The notes under the pieces are model-generated. The model was not told the origin of the DNA and searched no databases. It saw only the letters and a list, made by a program, of their open reading frames with translations. A DNA stretch of 64,000 nt from Metarhizium brunneum. Taxonomy: Eukaryota; Ascomycota; Sordariomycetes; Hypocreales; Clavicipitaceae. The position numbers and the translations under genes were made by a program. Positions 9,322-22,186 of this stretch are shown here, piece by piece. The stretch is from positions 7,901,001 through 7,965,000 of the forward strand of contig NC_089422.1 in NCBI RefSeq assembly GCF_013426205.1, read 5' to 3'. The first letter of the stretch is position 1; each line of letters begins with the position of its first letter.

Positions 9322-12300
9322 TCGTAAAGGAGTCTAATGTCGACGATCTTGGGGCCAGTGATCCCGAAGAGGTCCGGGTGTTAGACTGATTTGGCTGAAC
9401 CTGTTGTCGGATAGATACCCTCAATGAAATATATGTACGGTTACGCAGTCACCTTTTGAAGCAGGCATCATGAAGCATCATGAAGGAAAGTCAAGGACTT
9501 GTAATCCGTGTTGTCCAACGGGCACGTGTTCCCCTTGCAACGCCTTGATGTATAAGTGAACATTATCTTCAAATTTCAGAGTGTCGAGTTGCCGCGTTGC
9601 TTGTTATTGCTATTGGGTTTGGTTGCTTCCAATTTCTCTCATGCACAACGTGGGCACAAAACGTTGGGCAGTTGTATATTGCTCAAAACGTTGTAATCAA
9701 GTACTTCTTGCACTTCGCATACCCAAACTATTTTGTTCGACCCGGTAGCCCGCCGCTTGAGTCAATCTTGCATATTTGCAGCCTGCGCCTGTACGGAACA
9801 CTTGGGAACCCCCGAAAGATGAAATCCTCAAAGATCTGCTGTTAGAATGCAATCATAGACCGGCTGGCTGGTCAACCTCGTGCGTACACGATGAGAAAAC
9901 CATTCTCAATGATAAAGACGTTATCGGGAGATTCTAGCACTGCAATGCGCCTTTTCAGGCTTGGCAAGAAGGCAACATCTTGGGCCATGGAAATTTAACG
10001 TGCCCATCTCCTGCTACGGAGGATAAATGAATAGACTCATTGATGTCATTTCCCCCATCTTCCTCCACTACATTTATTCCTCTTTGATTACGTGTCCCTG
10101 AACTGTCTGGTGGCATCTAAGCAATACATGGCTCATTAACTATCTGCCGAAGTACTGCGGCATTTCGTGCCCAGAAGCCCAGGCAAGTACGGCAAGAGCG
10201 CTAAGCTGGACACATCTCCAAGGTTGAGTCAGAGTATCCAAGCTTTGTACCAGAACGGCAGGCGCATTCGACTTGTCGCTACGGCATATCAATCTGTACA
10301 TACAATATTGAAGTTGCTCTGACACAATACTACTCCGTAAGTCATTCCCAGTTCGGACGAATCGAAACAGAGATAGACCCCTTGTCGCAGCGGACGGCCC
10401 GTCTAGCTTTGAGACACTCCATTCTATAAATGACGGAGAAAACTGCAACACTCCCCAGCACTCGAGTGAGGAAGACAATCACTAGATACTGTGGGGTACT
10501 CTCGGGACGACGGGAGACAAAGGCACACTTGGCTCGAGTAGGTGGGCAGTGCCAGATGCTGTTTGAACAGAGATGGGCAGGGGCAATGCCAAATTTGAGA
10601 TCCCGCACGAGAACACCAAGAGGGAGACCAAAGATTCCCCGGGCCTCGCTCTCGAAACCGGCACTCAATTCGCTCATGCAGACACGAGACACTCGGGCCA
10701 GTGGAAATAGTATTGAAGTTTGGAGTACTTTGACCTGCTTGCGAGCCAGAGACTTCAAGGACCTGCATGCAAATTGTCCGTCGCCGTTGGTGGCTGGCCG
10801 CCTATCGGTCTCCCAGCAAGGAATGGAACGGCCGCCATCCAGCAATCTTTACCGCGTTGTCCTGATAATAACAAACCACCAATCTCCCCCCTACCGGGAG
10901 AGACGGAACAAAAAGCTGGCGGAAACAACGCACAGTGCGCACCGAGCGTTTGCCTTGCCCCTCGCCCCAGGGTTTGTTTGAATTGGGGCAGTCCAAAGGC
11001 TCTTGGGTTTGTTGGGTACGTACGGAGTACCTTAGGTAGGTATATACATACCATCGCAGAACAAGTAGACTACTGCTACGTCCATGATCGTAATGTTGGC
11101 ATACTGACTGTTGGCTAAGTTTTCACCGAAACAAATTCCCAAAGAACCTATCAATATGCTCCGGTCATGTGGTTTGTTGTGACCCAGGAAATATGCAATA
11201 GATGCAAAGACCTCGGCCACTCGAATGGTCTACTCTCCGTCAAGTACTCCGCACAATCCAATCAATCTATTCGGTCAAGAATATGTACATATACTCCGTA
11301 CACGACATTGGAGGCACGAATCCAATAGGATCATCGAGCTGAAAATCCGTCCACGAACCCAAATTTACGTATCACTTGGCTGCGATAAGACGCTCGAGTG
11401 CTCCGTACATAGCAAAGTTACGAAAAACAACTGCATGTTGACCGAACCAAATGCTCGCCAGGACTCCTGTCGGCACCTGCAACAACATTCGAGGCTCGAG
11501 GATGCATATGGTTTATTGGAGAGAGCTTGGACCACCAGACCTCTCCCAAGTAGCCGCTAGCCATGTGGAGAGCTAGGATCGCAATTGCATGTGCCTTCTC
11601 AGCCGGGCAATCCTGCAAGTACAAGGGCCCCCGGTTGTGTGTACTGGGCCAGGCACTTTGTGGATGATGACAGCTCAAGTGGAAGACGCTCTGAACGAGG
11701 GAAACGAGCAGGCCTTCCCGCCAGCGTGTCGACCAAGCTGCTAATGAGCAGGCCTGTCTGCCGTTGGACGGGTCTCACATGGCGTTCGATACGTACAACG
11801 CGTAGCTAGCAATACAGTCAAGTCCCAATCCGACGGATTGTACTTACTAGCACTTAGACACGCGTCTCTTCCTCCCTGCAACTTTCTATTTACACCATTG
11901 CCCATGTCACAAATGTTCGTGTTCACGAGATCTGCCAATGGACCAAGACATGGTTTTGGCAGGCAGCCGTCCTTTTGGGTAAGACAAACCGGACCTGTTG
12001 ATGGGGCAATGAAATCGACTTAGTCGTGTCGTCATTGGCTGTCATGGTGTCTTCTCGACTGACTGCACGCCAATTCTGACATGGAGCCCGCAGCCACCGA
12101 GCGTTGCTTGCGTGCATGAGACGCAAGCACCAAAGTCCGAGTGCAGAGTGGACAATTCTTGATGGAGAACTCTGCTAGGCTTCGTACATGTACCCAGGTA
12201 GTCGTGCATTAGCCACTGGGGTCTTCCAAGGCATTTCAATGGTCCTCCAAAAGGACAGGCTGGTCAGGACTGACCTCAACGTTCTGCAGTACAATTTGCC

Positions 12301-12983
12301 ATGGCCCGAGTAACGGCAATCAATGGCATGGAATAATATCGGAGGGCCTGTCGACATGCCTCCTGACCCTGTTTGCCTGGGCAGAATCGGTGTACCTGAC
12401 GCCAAACCTCCACCCTTCAGCAATGGCCTTATGATCTACCACTCACAGGCCAGATTCCACGTTGGCAGGCGTGCTTCGCCCACTTGTGAAGGGGCTGCCC
12501 TTGCTGCGTCCAACTCTGGTTCGTACAATGTTCGGTGTCCTTGTGAAGGCTTCGCACTTACTCCCTTGTCACGGCAGCGACAGTCAATGTTGGGGATGCG
12601 TTCCAGTGCCGAACGCATCCCAAGTTCTGAAGCTGGCGGTGCCAGCTTGAGCCAGGCCCATTCATGCCCACACGGGCGGGTCCGGGATACCTGGGTGCGT
12701 GGCAAAGTACTCAAGTAAGTACTGGTACCCAGGCACCTCCTACAGGGGGATGAATACCTGCACCTCAACGCACAATTTACCGAGTACGGAGTACAGTTTG
12801 CGGCATTGGGGCTGTTACGCGCTGGGATCGAGGGCGTCAACTGGTCCATGTCAGCAGGGCAGGGCTAGGTGCTGGGATGTTTCTGAAGGTTCCATCCAGT
12901 TCGAACCAGTTGATGTCGTTGGGTCCTAGTGTCGACTTCCACTGCCTGCTCAAGTGAGCAGGTGGTTGGTCGATTCAATGGTC

Positions 12984-13136
12984 TGGTAGTCTAGTACGCC
13001 GTATTTCAAGTACTTGGTACTTTGAAAAGTAAAGTAAGTACTTATAAGTATAGGTAGCTTAAGTGCTGGTCCAGTGTACTCAAGTACTAAGTAGTGTTGA
13101 CGGAATACTTCTGTACGAGTACTTTGTACTTGGCAC
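12984..13136. repeat. Cluster of GTACTT/AAGTAC words
   Basis: About 150 bp in which AAGTAC, GTACTT, AGTACT and CAAGTACT recur every 10-20 bases in both orientations, without a fixed period. A smaller group of the same words lies at 12704-12728. It is not coding in any frame. Confidence 0.7.
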
Positions 13137-14149
13137 TATCAATGGGTGTCCCTGCGACCAGCAAGTGAGCGTTCGAGCTCGGCGACTCCCCACCACACGA
13201 AAGCGGGCAGAACCTAAAAGGACCAGACCATTCATGTTCCCAGCTGTCCATGGATGACTGCTTAAGCAATGTTGCGTGCCAAGTTCCATCAATACCACTT
13301 GCTGCCCACAGTCAGTCAGATTGTTGGTGTCCCGTCATCCTCACGTATTCTTGCCATGCTTTGAAGAGGTCTGTTGAGTCTTGTCCTTGGAGCACGACGT
13401 CGTGACAGTCTTCCAACGCTTGAGAAGGCTGGATTTTGGCCTTTGCGTTTTGGCGAATGCCGCATGTTGCGTTGAATCCAAATTCAATGTCAGCTCATCA
13501 TGGGCTCTCGTAATTGGACCGCTCCAAGTCCTGAAGCAGCCCCAATTGCTGACGTTGGTTGCTTTGCGACCTGGGAGGGCCCCTTTGCATTGCCTGATTC
13601 TGTTCATCTCTTTGGCTCAGTGTCTGGCTTCAGTGTTGCGCCGTGCAGTTGCTCCGTATCCGCACCATCACACAAACCTGAGTCCCTCCCTGCCCAGAGA
13701 GAGACCCAACCACGCCGGCGTGTCGGCCATGCTCCACGTCGGTCCTGGCTGGCATGTTTGTACCGCGATGTGGTGCTGCCGAATCCTGCCAATGATCTGC
13801 CCACTTCGGACCGTAGATTGTAGACTGGAGCCTACAAAGGCTACAGACTGTAGACCTGGTGGGCCAGCTGGGCTCTGGCTGTCTCCGTGTTGACGTTATT
13901 GTCCTCGTCCCAGGTCCATGGAGGGCGATGGCGTGGCTCGCTTCGTAGTAAGAAGCCTTTTTATCGGCACATGTAACAGCCAAATCCTGCCTGCTCCAGC
14001 ACTGAGTCTTGGTGCTCATTAGTTATTTGTTGCTTCAATGGATATCGATACATGTACTCGCTTGATATCCTTGTGCTAACATGAGCTAAGCTGTGTTGGA
14101 TGTTGAAGGCATGGCCTGGCAGGTTGGCAGGCCCTGCTCAGTCCCCACT

Positions 14150-14420
14150 CCCTCCGCCTCTCCGCCCTCCTCGCTCACTTGCACGTCCTCATCCTCATCC
14201 TCGTCGTCTCCTCTCTTCTTTTCAACACCAACCGACGAAACAACCCATTCAACCAACAGAGAGGATCAGGAAAAGGAAAAGGACCTGCGTGTCAATCTTC
14301 TCTTCCCCTTTCTATCCTCCCCTTCCCATACCCTCCCGCCCCCAGATTCTGTTTTTCTTCACTTCCACCCAACGCATCGGATCCAGCTTTCCATCGTCGA
14401 TACCCCGGATACCCTCTCTT
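14150..14420 (+). promoter_or_regulatory. Pyrimidine-rich 5' region of the KH-domain gene
   Basis: Long C/T tracts (for example CCTCATCCTCATCCTCGTCG around 14187) dominate the plus strand. Such tracts are common in promoters and 5' UTRs of highly expressed genes in filamentous fungi. It lies 250-500 bp upstream of the ATG at 14675. Assignment to this gene is by position only. Confidence 0.5.
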
Positions 14421-14674
14421 TCTTTCTTTATTTGACAATTCGCTTCGATTCTGCGCTTGTTGCCTGCGTTTTTCATGGTCTGCTCCTTGCCCCGGTGATA
14501 CCCAAGCAGCCGTCTCTTTTTTTCTCACCCAAAGGCCACCGTTTCGCGCCCGCTAGTGCCTTCGCATGTCGCCTCTTCGTTGAGTCTGTGTCACCAAGCT
14601 GCTTCTACGCCCGCCCCGTCGTCGACAACAGGCCCTCCTAGCCTTGCCTTCTCGTGCGTTTTTGCCCACTCAAT

Positions 14675-17600
14675 ATGAACAAGCTGGCCAACATGCGTCA
14701 CTGGTCCGAGAGGATGAGCCCGAACTTCGGAATGGGTCGTCCTAACATGCCTATGAATGGCCTCAACCCGCATCAAAAGAACGCGGCCCAGACCCTGGGC
14801 CCGATCAACTCACCACAGGCTGCCGATGCCTCTATTCACTACTCGTTCAACGTGCCATTCGCCTCCGACCTTGCGGGCCCCAATACCGAGGACATCGTCC
14901 ATGCCACCACCGATGCCGTCCTCCGCTGGACGCACCCTGCCGATGCTCCCGACGATGTGCAAGTCCATGAGTTGCCGGTCCATGCCCAGAATCTCGCCAA
15001 TCTCGGAAGACTATGTCGAGATTTGTCTGTTGGCCCACTGCCCATTGAGGCCCATGTCATCTCTTCCTCTCCTAAGAATGGCAAAGGCCAAGTTACTACG
15101 GTCTGCCTATCCGGCTCCCCGGAGCTAGTACACAAGAGTCGGGAGACTATTTTGAATGAGATACCCATCTCTTTGGTATGGAACCCTCGAAGTGAGCTGT
15201 ATATGTTTCTACTAGGTTGCAGTGTACACTCGCAAACAAGAGTTGAGGTGCCCGTCTAACTGTGTTTGATAGCGTTGCACGACAATCGACATTGACGGAA
15301 ACCTTGTTTGTGATATCAATGCTGGCGTGCTCAAGAAGCCCGTTGTAGAAACATTGGATCATATCTCTAGATTCTGTGGTGTAGATATCTTCTTGCTAGG
15401 GCCCAAGTTGACTCCCATAGTTGACGGCATGACGGGCGACTCGCAGTTGCGCATGGACCAGCGATGGAGAGTTGCTATTTACGGCGATATTCTCTCGTCA
15501 GAACATGCCAAAGCCCGTGTCTTGATTCACATTGATACTCTGGTATGACTTGTTCTCAGATTCCACAGTTCTTATTGGGAGGCAACACCCTCGTCATTGC
15601 AGAGAAACTCTGATGGAGTTGTTGTGTGTTTCTCTCTCTTTTACTAACTCTGCTTACAGCTTGGCCGTACGTTTGATGTCACGAAAATTGAGCTGTCCTT
15701 TCACCAGCTTGTTTGTGGCCGCCATAGAAAGAACATCAAGTTGATTGAGTCATCTACCGGGACTGCTATTTACTTCCCACCCCTGTTCTCGCAGATGTAT
15801 CGCTACTGTCCTCAAAATGCCACTCGCCGGGACCCGACCGATATCTTCATCACAGGTGAAACGATTCAGGCCATCGAACTTGCCAAGCAGAAGCTGCATG
15901 AGACCGTCTCTCGAATCCGGGTCTATATGAAGGACGTTACCATCCCCGCTGCCAAGATTGATAGTATCCTTCTGGGACGTCTTGATAAGGTTCGCAAGAT
16001 TCTTGAGGCTAATGGAACGTACATCATGTTCCCCCCTCTGGCTTGCCAACGAACCATGGTCCGGGTCCAGGGAAGTGAGAGCCTACCTGTTGAACGCACG
16101 GTTCGAGAGATCATGTCACTGGTAAGTGTCCAGCAATGCTCTGTTCATACGCTCTTGTCCTGACATCCTCAACTAGGCTGGCCAATTTTATGGCGCTGGG
16201 TGGTACATGCAACAGCCTGAAGTCAGGCAGCAGCTCTCACCTGTTGAGATACGAACTATGCTGTCAGACATCTGTGCCAACGCAGAGGCGGATTTATCTT
16301 ATGACAGAATGAGCTTCACTGTCACAGGATCTGATGATGCAGTAAAGTCTGCCTTGACTGTCATTTCTGATCTCAAGTTTGTTACCCAATCGCAGTATCA
16401 GATCCGTGTCAAGATTGAACTCGCCAACGAGCACAAGGAATTTGTGAGCGGCAAGAAGAATGGCAAGATCAATAAGATCATGGGCCAGAGTGAGTTCTTA
16501 TCAGAGCCGCCTTACCGCATGTATTCTAACGAACATTTCCTAGGCAACGTACAGATCATCTTTGATGGGTTCAACGAATATAACTTCAACATTGATGTCA
16601 TGGCAGCCAGCTACGATTCAATGAAGCAAGGTTTAACTTTGGTTGAACAGGAAATGCCTGCCTCCATCTCCTTCCATGTGCCTGATCAGTACCACAAGCG
16701 TATCATTGGCATTGGCGGACAGCATATCCAACGCATCATGAAGAAACATTCTGTCTTCGTGAAATTTTCCAATGCAATGGACAGAGGTATGACTTGGTTG
16801 GCAAATCCTGCATGTCAAAATTGTTTTTTTACTAACAGGTACCTCAGGCGGCATGGGACGCGAGGACGATGACATCAAGGTTGACAATGTCATCTGCCGT
16901 ACCCCGGCTCGCAACGCCCAGAATCTAGATGCCGTTAAGAATGAGATTTTGGAAATGGTGGATCGTGCTGTAAGTGATGACCACTGGAAACTAACAGAAG
17001 CCATTCCTAACGCTTTCGTGCCTTGTCAGGACTCCGAATACACCACACAAATTGCCAGCGTGGACCGCCTTTACCACCGTGAATTGATCGCCCGTCTCCC
17101 TGAAATTGATGAGCTGGAGCAAAAGTACAATTGCAAAATCAACTTCCCGAGCACTGAGGAAGCCAGCGATGAAGTTACCGTTACTGGCCCTCAGTGGCAG
17201 GTCCCTCACTGTGTGGACGAGCTTTTGGGTATGGTCCCTGATAAGCATGAATTGGTGCTGGCTCGCACGGCCGATCTAGTCAAGTTCTTGGAATCGCCGC
17301 AGTTCGCCACCGACCTGATATCGAAACTCAAAGCCCAGTACGAAGTGGAGGTTACGTATCATCAGAACCCGGACGAGCTGACTGAGGAAGGCTCTCCGAC
17401 TGTTACCTTGGTCTGGGGTTTCACGCGTAATAACGCGGGCGGGCTCCGCGACGCCATCGATTTCCTCGAAGCTCAAATGGCTGCTGCCACCGTTGAAGCG
17501 AGCGTCGTCAAGGGATCCATCCCGCGCCCCAAGTCTGACTCTTTTGAGGACTCTTTGCAGTACTTTGACTCGAAGCTCCTCCAGCACGCTCCTGCCTCGT

Positions 17601-18049
17601 CCTCCAGCGACTCGCCTGTCAAAAGTGGCTTTGGTGCCGAGGTTGCTCGTGAGCGAAGCAGCATTCTTGACCGCCTTCGCAAGCCCGGCAGCATGACGTC
17701 TATTTCCTCGTTCCTTGACCGCAGAAAGAATAGCTCTCACTCGATGAATAGCAACTTCTTCAAGGGATCCAGCAACGTTTCCAAGTCGTCTTTAATCTCA
17801 ATCGAGTCGACCCGAAGCTTCAACGCTGACCGAAACCCTTGGAACGACAGTGGAGTCAACCTGCCCGAGGACGAGAATCCTTGGGGACCACGACCGTTCA
17901 GCAAACATATGGACAACAAATTGGCCATCCCCCTTCCCGGCGATGTTACGCCTCGCCATAATACCCGCGCGTCTGGAGACAGCGGTCGTCCATCTACTTC
18001 TCATTCCATGAATTCAGGATACCCCGCCCATATTGGGCCCTTCCGTTAG
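14675..18049 (+). CDS. Multi-KH-domain RNA-binding protein (Yll032c-like)
   Basis: Predicted RNA-binding protein with several KH or KH-like units; cytoplasmic by family analogy. Exons 14675-15175, 15273-15542, 15660-16121, 16177-16489, 16544-16786, 16839-16969 and 17030-18049 join in frame to 979 aa. KH-type segments include LVCGRHRKNIKLIESSTGTAIYFPP, SGKKNGKINKIMGQS (spanning an intron) and the clearest one, YHKRIIGIGGQHIQRIMKKH, with a GIGG GxxG-type loop. Further degenerate KH-like units lie on both sides. The last 250 residues are Ser/Asn-rich and disordered. The intron before exon 3 has a textbook TTACTAAC branch region. I recall similar fungal proteins annotated by reference to yeast YLL032C; the cellular role is not established by the sequence. 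Confidence 0.88.
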
Positions 18050-18249
18050 ATTCCCCCGACTTAGAACACTCACATGCGAATACCCCGGCTGGATATACCC
18101 CTCACAGAATAAAAACAGAATACCCTGGAACTTCAGGTTCCATATCGGTCGGATTTTGATCTTGTTTTATAATGCGATGTTTCGAACTGAGTTGCGCTTT
18201 GTGTTTTGTTGTGATGCCGCAGATGCCTCATGAGATTTGCTTGATGTCC

Positions 18250-18271
18250 TTTTTTTTTTTTTTTTTTTTTT
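18250..18271. repeat. Poly(T) tract
   Basis: Twenty-two consecutive T on the plus strand, about 200 bp past the stop of the KH-domain gene. Confidence 0.95.
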
Positions 18272-18889
18272 GGTTATGTTGGCGCTTAGCTCAGTCTTGA
18301 TGACTGCTATCGGTGCCTCCTTTATACCCGCGAATTCGACCAAAGACATGCTTGAGGCCAAGAAAAAGTTTGAAGAAAATACCCTGGTTCAGATATACGT
18401 GGTAGAAGATGGGAATGATCTTCGGGGGCTTGCTCGTTTTGCCCCTTGCAAATGGAAAGACTAGTGCATTGGAACTGAAGGGATTGAGAAATGCGAAATC
18501 AATACATGGAGTGGATGAATGGTATATTTTCTGTTTTATTTTATTTCTGAAGGCAATTTGGCCCTCTAGCCGAGGTGAACAATCCTGGAGAGAATGGTGT
18601 CAGGAACTTGCCCTTTCAGTTCCGGATGAGATCTGATCGACTGCAGAACTCTTGGTTGTGGAGGTGGGTTGCAAGAACAACTGATGAAATATACCCGATT
18701 GAGTGCATTGAAATAAGGTTGCATGAATTTACGAATTGTGAATGTTTGGACTAGAATTAACTGTTGCAGCAAAAATGAGGACAGACATCTGACCACTCGG
18801 GCGCATCGTAAGCGTTGGGCGGCAGCTCTCTATACATACTACTTTGAGTGCTCGAATACGCCTCTGCGTAGTACAGACTACAACAATAA

Positions 18890-19168
18890 TTATATCCTTG
18901 CAAGAAACAGAATAATGCCGCACACGAGGGCGACTGTACCCAGCGCTACACTCTGCGCCAGAGACTTCTTCCCGGCTATCGTGCAACGGCTGAGTTCGGA
19001 AGCATCCAGAATCCGCCGCAGGAGCAGAGGGATTCGGTGGTTGGGTTGTGTCCAGGACTTTCTCAAGGTCGTTGGGTCGAAATAGAGCGATATTAGGTGT
19101 GTAGAATAGCCATTGATTGTAAAACTTGGGCTCTGCTCTGCTGACGAGGATACAGCTTTTAGGGTGAT
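18890..19168 (-). pseudogene. Orphan open frame ending in a membrane anchor
   Basis: On the minus strand an open frame of 92 codons runs from just after a stop (TAA at 19169-19171) to a TAA at 18890-18892, with no in-frame ATG. It would encode a hydrophilic stretch (containing YFDPTTLRKSWTQPNHRIP) followed by basic and small residues and a final hydrophobic helix of about 20 residues (VALGTVALVCGIILFLARI) at the very end. This is the layout of a tail-anchored protein. I found no upstream exon that would supply a start. It may be the decayed 3' end of a gene, an exon whose partner I missed, or chance. I do not recognise a family. Confidence 0.25.
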
Positions 19169-19353
19169 TTAAAGGGTACATGTAAAATAATTAAAAAAAA
19201 AAAAAATTCATGTATACATGATATAAACTAAATACAGCGTGGTATCGTCTAATGCCAAAATAGTCTATGCCGTTGAGCCCATACGCCAAAATGCCCCATC
19301 GTGATAATACAGTCTCGCCCGTTCCCAATGAAAACTCGGTGGACTCTGCCGAG

Positions 19354-21381
19354 TTATGCCATGACAGGCCCAACCATGACCCGCTCCCGGCTCTGTCTCG
19401 CTTCCAAAATATTCGTCTGCTTCTCTCTCCTGCGCTGCTCGGCTTCTATCCTCGCAAACTGCCCGCGAGCACCGTGCTTTAGTTTTGTAATCATGTCCGC
19501 CGCCTTGCCCTTTGTCAAGTCTGACACCGTCAACGCTTTCGCCTTTCCACGTAATCTATTGACAAAGTCCAACTGTCCTTGTGTCGGTGGTAGCTTCCTC
19601 CACGATTGGTGTCGGTGGATAAAGCTATGCGGGAATGCGTTGGCCGCATAACTATCTGCTCCGTGAACCGCGTCGTTAAACGTAGCAGCTGTGAGAATCT
19701 CTCTCGGTGCGGCGAACGGGGATTTTGCCAACCCAGCAGGTAAAGCGCGGATCTCGAGTGCCCTGTACGTCGGAGATGAGGTCGTCACTGGCTCCTGGAT
19801 TCGCTCGATACGGATATATGATCCGCTGGGAGCTGACAGGACGAATCTTTCGGGACCGACCTGTACCCAAGCATTCTGGCTGATGGCGCGGATGTGCCTC
19901 TCTCCAGACGTGTCAGCGATTAGATCCAGCACAGAGGAGTAGTCGGTGAATGTGACCGCGTCGGCTGAGCTAGCTGCTGAGGTCGTCCCATTCGAGTATG
20001 CTTCCTGATGCCTCGCTTCTTCTTCCCTTTGAGCCTCCTTTATCATTCTCATGTCTGTTACTGATGCCTTGTCCACCAACTCTTTCGGATCCAGACCAAA
20101 TAATGTCGGCGTAGTCACAATGCCAGTTTCCAAACTTGAAACCAAATCAATGACGTGGCAATTCTTTTTCCCCGGGTGAAGCCGCATACCTCTCCCAATC
20201 ATTTGAACAAGGAGATTTCGTGATCTCGTGGGTCTGCCGAGGACGATACAGTCAATGTTTGGTATGTCGGTTCCCTCGGTAAACACACCACAATTCACTA
20301 AAACAGGAAAACATCCTTTTTTGAAATCATGCAGGATCTCACTTCGTTCCTGCTTGGGAGTGTCGCCGGTCACGAAGCGAGCATCGTACCCGTATTCTCG
20401 AAATTTGCGTGCAAGTCCAGACACGTGAGCTAAATCTACACAGAAAACCAGGGTGCTTTTCCTGTCCCCGGCTTTAGCTATCCAGCTCTTGACGGTAATG
20501 TCATTGACTTCGTTGGTGTTGACAACCTTGGATAGCTCCCCTGTTTGAAAGTCACCAAAGGCGCCGTTTTTGACCTTGGACAGGTTGGCGGAAGACTCGA
20601 CAGTGGTGAAAATGACATCCGAGAGCCATTTATCGGTAATCATGTCAACGTAGTCCTTGTGGTACACAATTTCGTCAATGGCAGCGCCAAGTTTGACACC
20701 GTCGAATCTGGAGAATGTGGCTGAGACGCCGATGAGTGTTGGTGACTCTCGTTGCTTCTGGTCTAGTCCGAAGTGCTTGAGAGTCTTGAGATATCCCGGG
20801 GCCACAATGTGGTGGGCCTCGTCCACCAAGACCAATTTAAATTCAGAGGGTTCAAACTTTTCCAAGCGGTCCCTAGACGTAATGCTTTGTACACTGGCGA
20901 TGGTAATGTCTGCTGCTCCCGAAGCATGAATCGAACCCATTTCGATTTCAATGGTCTTGTCCGGATATGCCAGTTGACAATGCCGGGCAGCCTGTTCCAC
21001 TAGCTCACGACGATGGGCCAGAATGAGAGTGCGGTCCCCGCCATCTGAACGTGAATGCACTTTGTCAATGAGCTGGGTGAAGATAACCTGAGCCCTGTTA
21101 GCATTCGGCATGACATTCAGAATACGGATTGCTTGGAACTAAACACCAATCGAGCTTACAGTTTTGCCGCTACCGGTAGCCAGTGATATCCCTACTCGTT
21201 TGTGACCTCGTCTCAGGGATAAGAGAACTGATTTGATGCATTCTTGCTGGTAGTCTCGGAGCTTTGGCTTGGAGGTAAGAGTAAGGCCAGCGACGAAGAT
21301 TTTGAAAGGTGTGATCTTCCATGCAGGCTTGGTTGCCTCAACCGATGGTCTGGAGACGCATTTTGCAACGGTGCGTAGCAT
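19354..21381 (-). CDS. IRC3: IRC3-like DEAD/DEAH-box helicase, probably mitochondrial
   Basis: Superfamily 2 helicase resembling yeast Irc3, a mitochondrial branch-migration helicase needed for mtDNA stability. Exons on the minus strand are 21381-21160 and 21087-19354, giving 651 aa. Motif I is SLATGSGKT (residues about 66-74), cut by the intron immediately afterwards. Motif Ia is LILAHRRELVEQA, motif II is VDEAHH (about 162-167), motif III is VSATFSRFD, and motif VI is QMIGRGMRLHPGK, preceded by NCGVFTEGTDIPN. The first 40 residues are basic and Ser/Thr-rich, as expected for a mitochondrial presequence. A 200-residue C-terminal extension contains the PTQGQLDFVNRLRGKAKAL segment. The gene is divergent from RRN5. 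Confidence 0.92.
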
Positions 21382-22186
21382 TGTACATTATGAGGTGGCC
21401 ATGAAGTGTGTCGGCGAAATTTATCGAAACTGCCTGAGATCCCAAAATCTGGTGACAGACAGGGGCAGCTTTGATGCTGGCAAGCTGGTTGGCTGGCAAG
21501 GAAACCTTGTGTGTCGCGCCTGGGCCCACTTTTCATTATGTCAGCGCGTTTGGCAAAACATGGGATTGTAAAATATCGAGACCGGACGCAAGACCTGCTG
21601 TCAAATTGAATACTGGAAAAGGGGTTTTGCTTTTAGAATATGAAGTACGAAGATCAATGCTCATGGTGGTTATGAAATACCGCAACAACGAGCTTGTGAC
21701 CTATGGATGGTGGATATGCCTCCTGAAAAAAATCAAAGAGAAATCTCAGGTATTCTGTGGCTCTAAAGCAAAGTGTTGCGTATTAGCCAAAATATTATCA
21801 CCAAGGATTTTCTTTTTTTTTTCAGCGGTGATGCTGTAAAGCTACGGAGTTACAGTGCGACAAAAACGGACAGTGATAGTAGTCTAAAACCCCTCCAGTT
21901 AGTGGTCGTGAAAGCGTCAATGAGGCTTAGTCATTAAAAGGCTCCACCTTCCAATTCATCGATCCACCAGGATTTCTTCTCCGATTCACTTCATCTCAAG
22001 CTCACTATGAAGACAGATAATTTCCAGTGTAAAGCCAAGATACTCAAGATAACCGTCAATGCTCAAATCTTTTGTTAAAAGTATTACCCCTGATCCATCT
22101 TTTCTAAGAATACAACCAGCATTTATCCCTGGTACAATGTCAACACCGGCGCAGGTGCCGCTCACCGCTTTGGAAATTGTGGGAGC
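21382..22186. promoter_or_regulatory. Shared IRC3/RRN5 upstream interval
   Basis: 805 bp between two divergent starts. It contains one 8-of-9 match to the recurrent motif (TACGGAGTT at about 21843). No other structured signal was recognised. Confidence 0.5.

Larger units (their letters stand above)
9322..14674. other. 5.3 kb gene-poor interval with repeated short motifs
   Basis: No open frame here has a convincing domain, composition or splice structure. The longest frames (around 10342-10981 on both strands) overlap each other antisense and look random. The interval contains exact TACTCCGTA/TACGGAGTA 9-mers at 10331, 11021, 11292 and 12785, a dense cluster of GTACTT/AAGTAC words at 12984-13136, and an inexact repeat of GTAGACTG/GTAGATTG words near 13810-13855. 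The last 500 bp are pyrimidine-rich and probably belong to the 5' region of the KH-domain gene. Confidence 0.6.
18050..19353. other. 1.3 kb interval between convergent genes
   Basis: It lies between the stops of the KH-domain gene and the IRC3-like gene. It holds a 22-T run (18250-18271), a 14-A run (19193-19206) and an orphan minus-strand open frame (18890-19168) described separately. No complete gene is visible. Confidence 0.6.

Noticed and set aside
10342..10981. Overlapping open frames of 112-183 codons on both strands in the 5.3 kb gap
   Set aside because: They are antisense to each other, have Arg/Pro/Cys-rich chance composition and show no domain or splice pattern.
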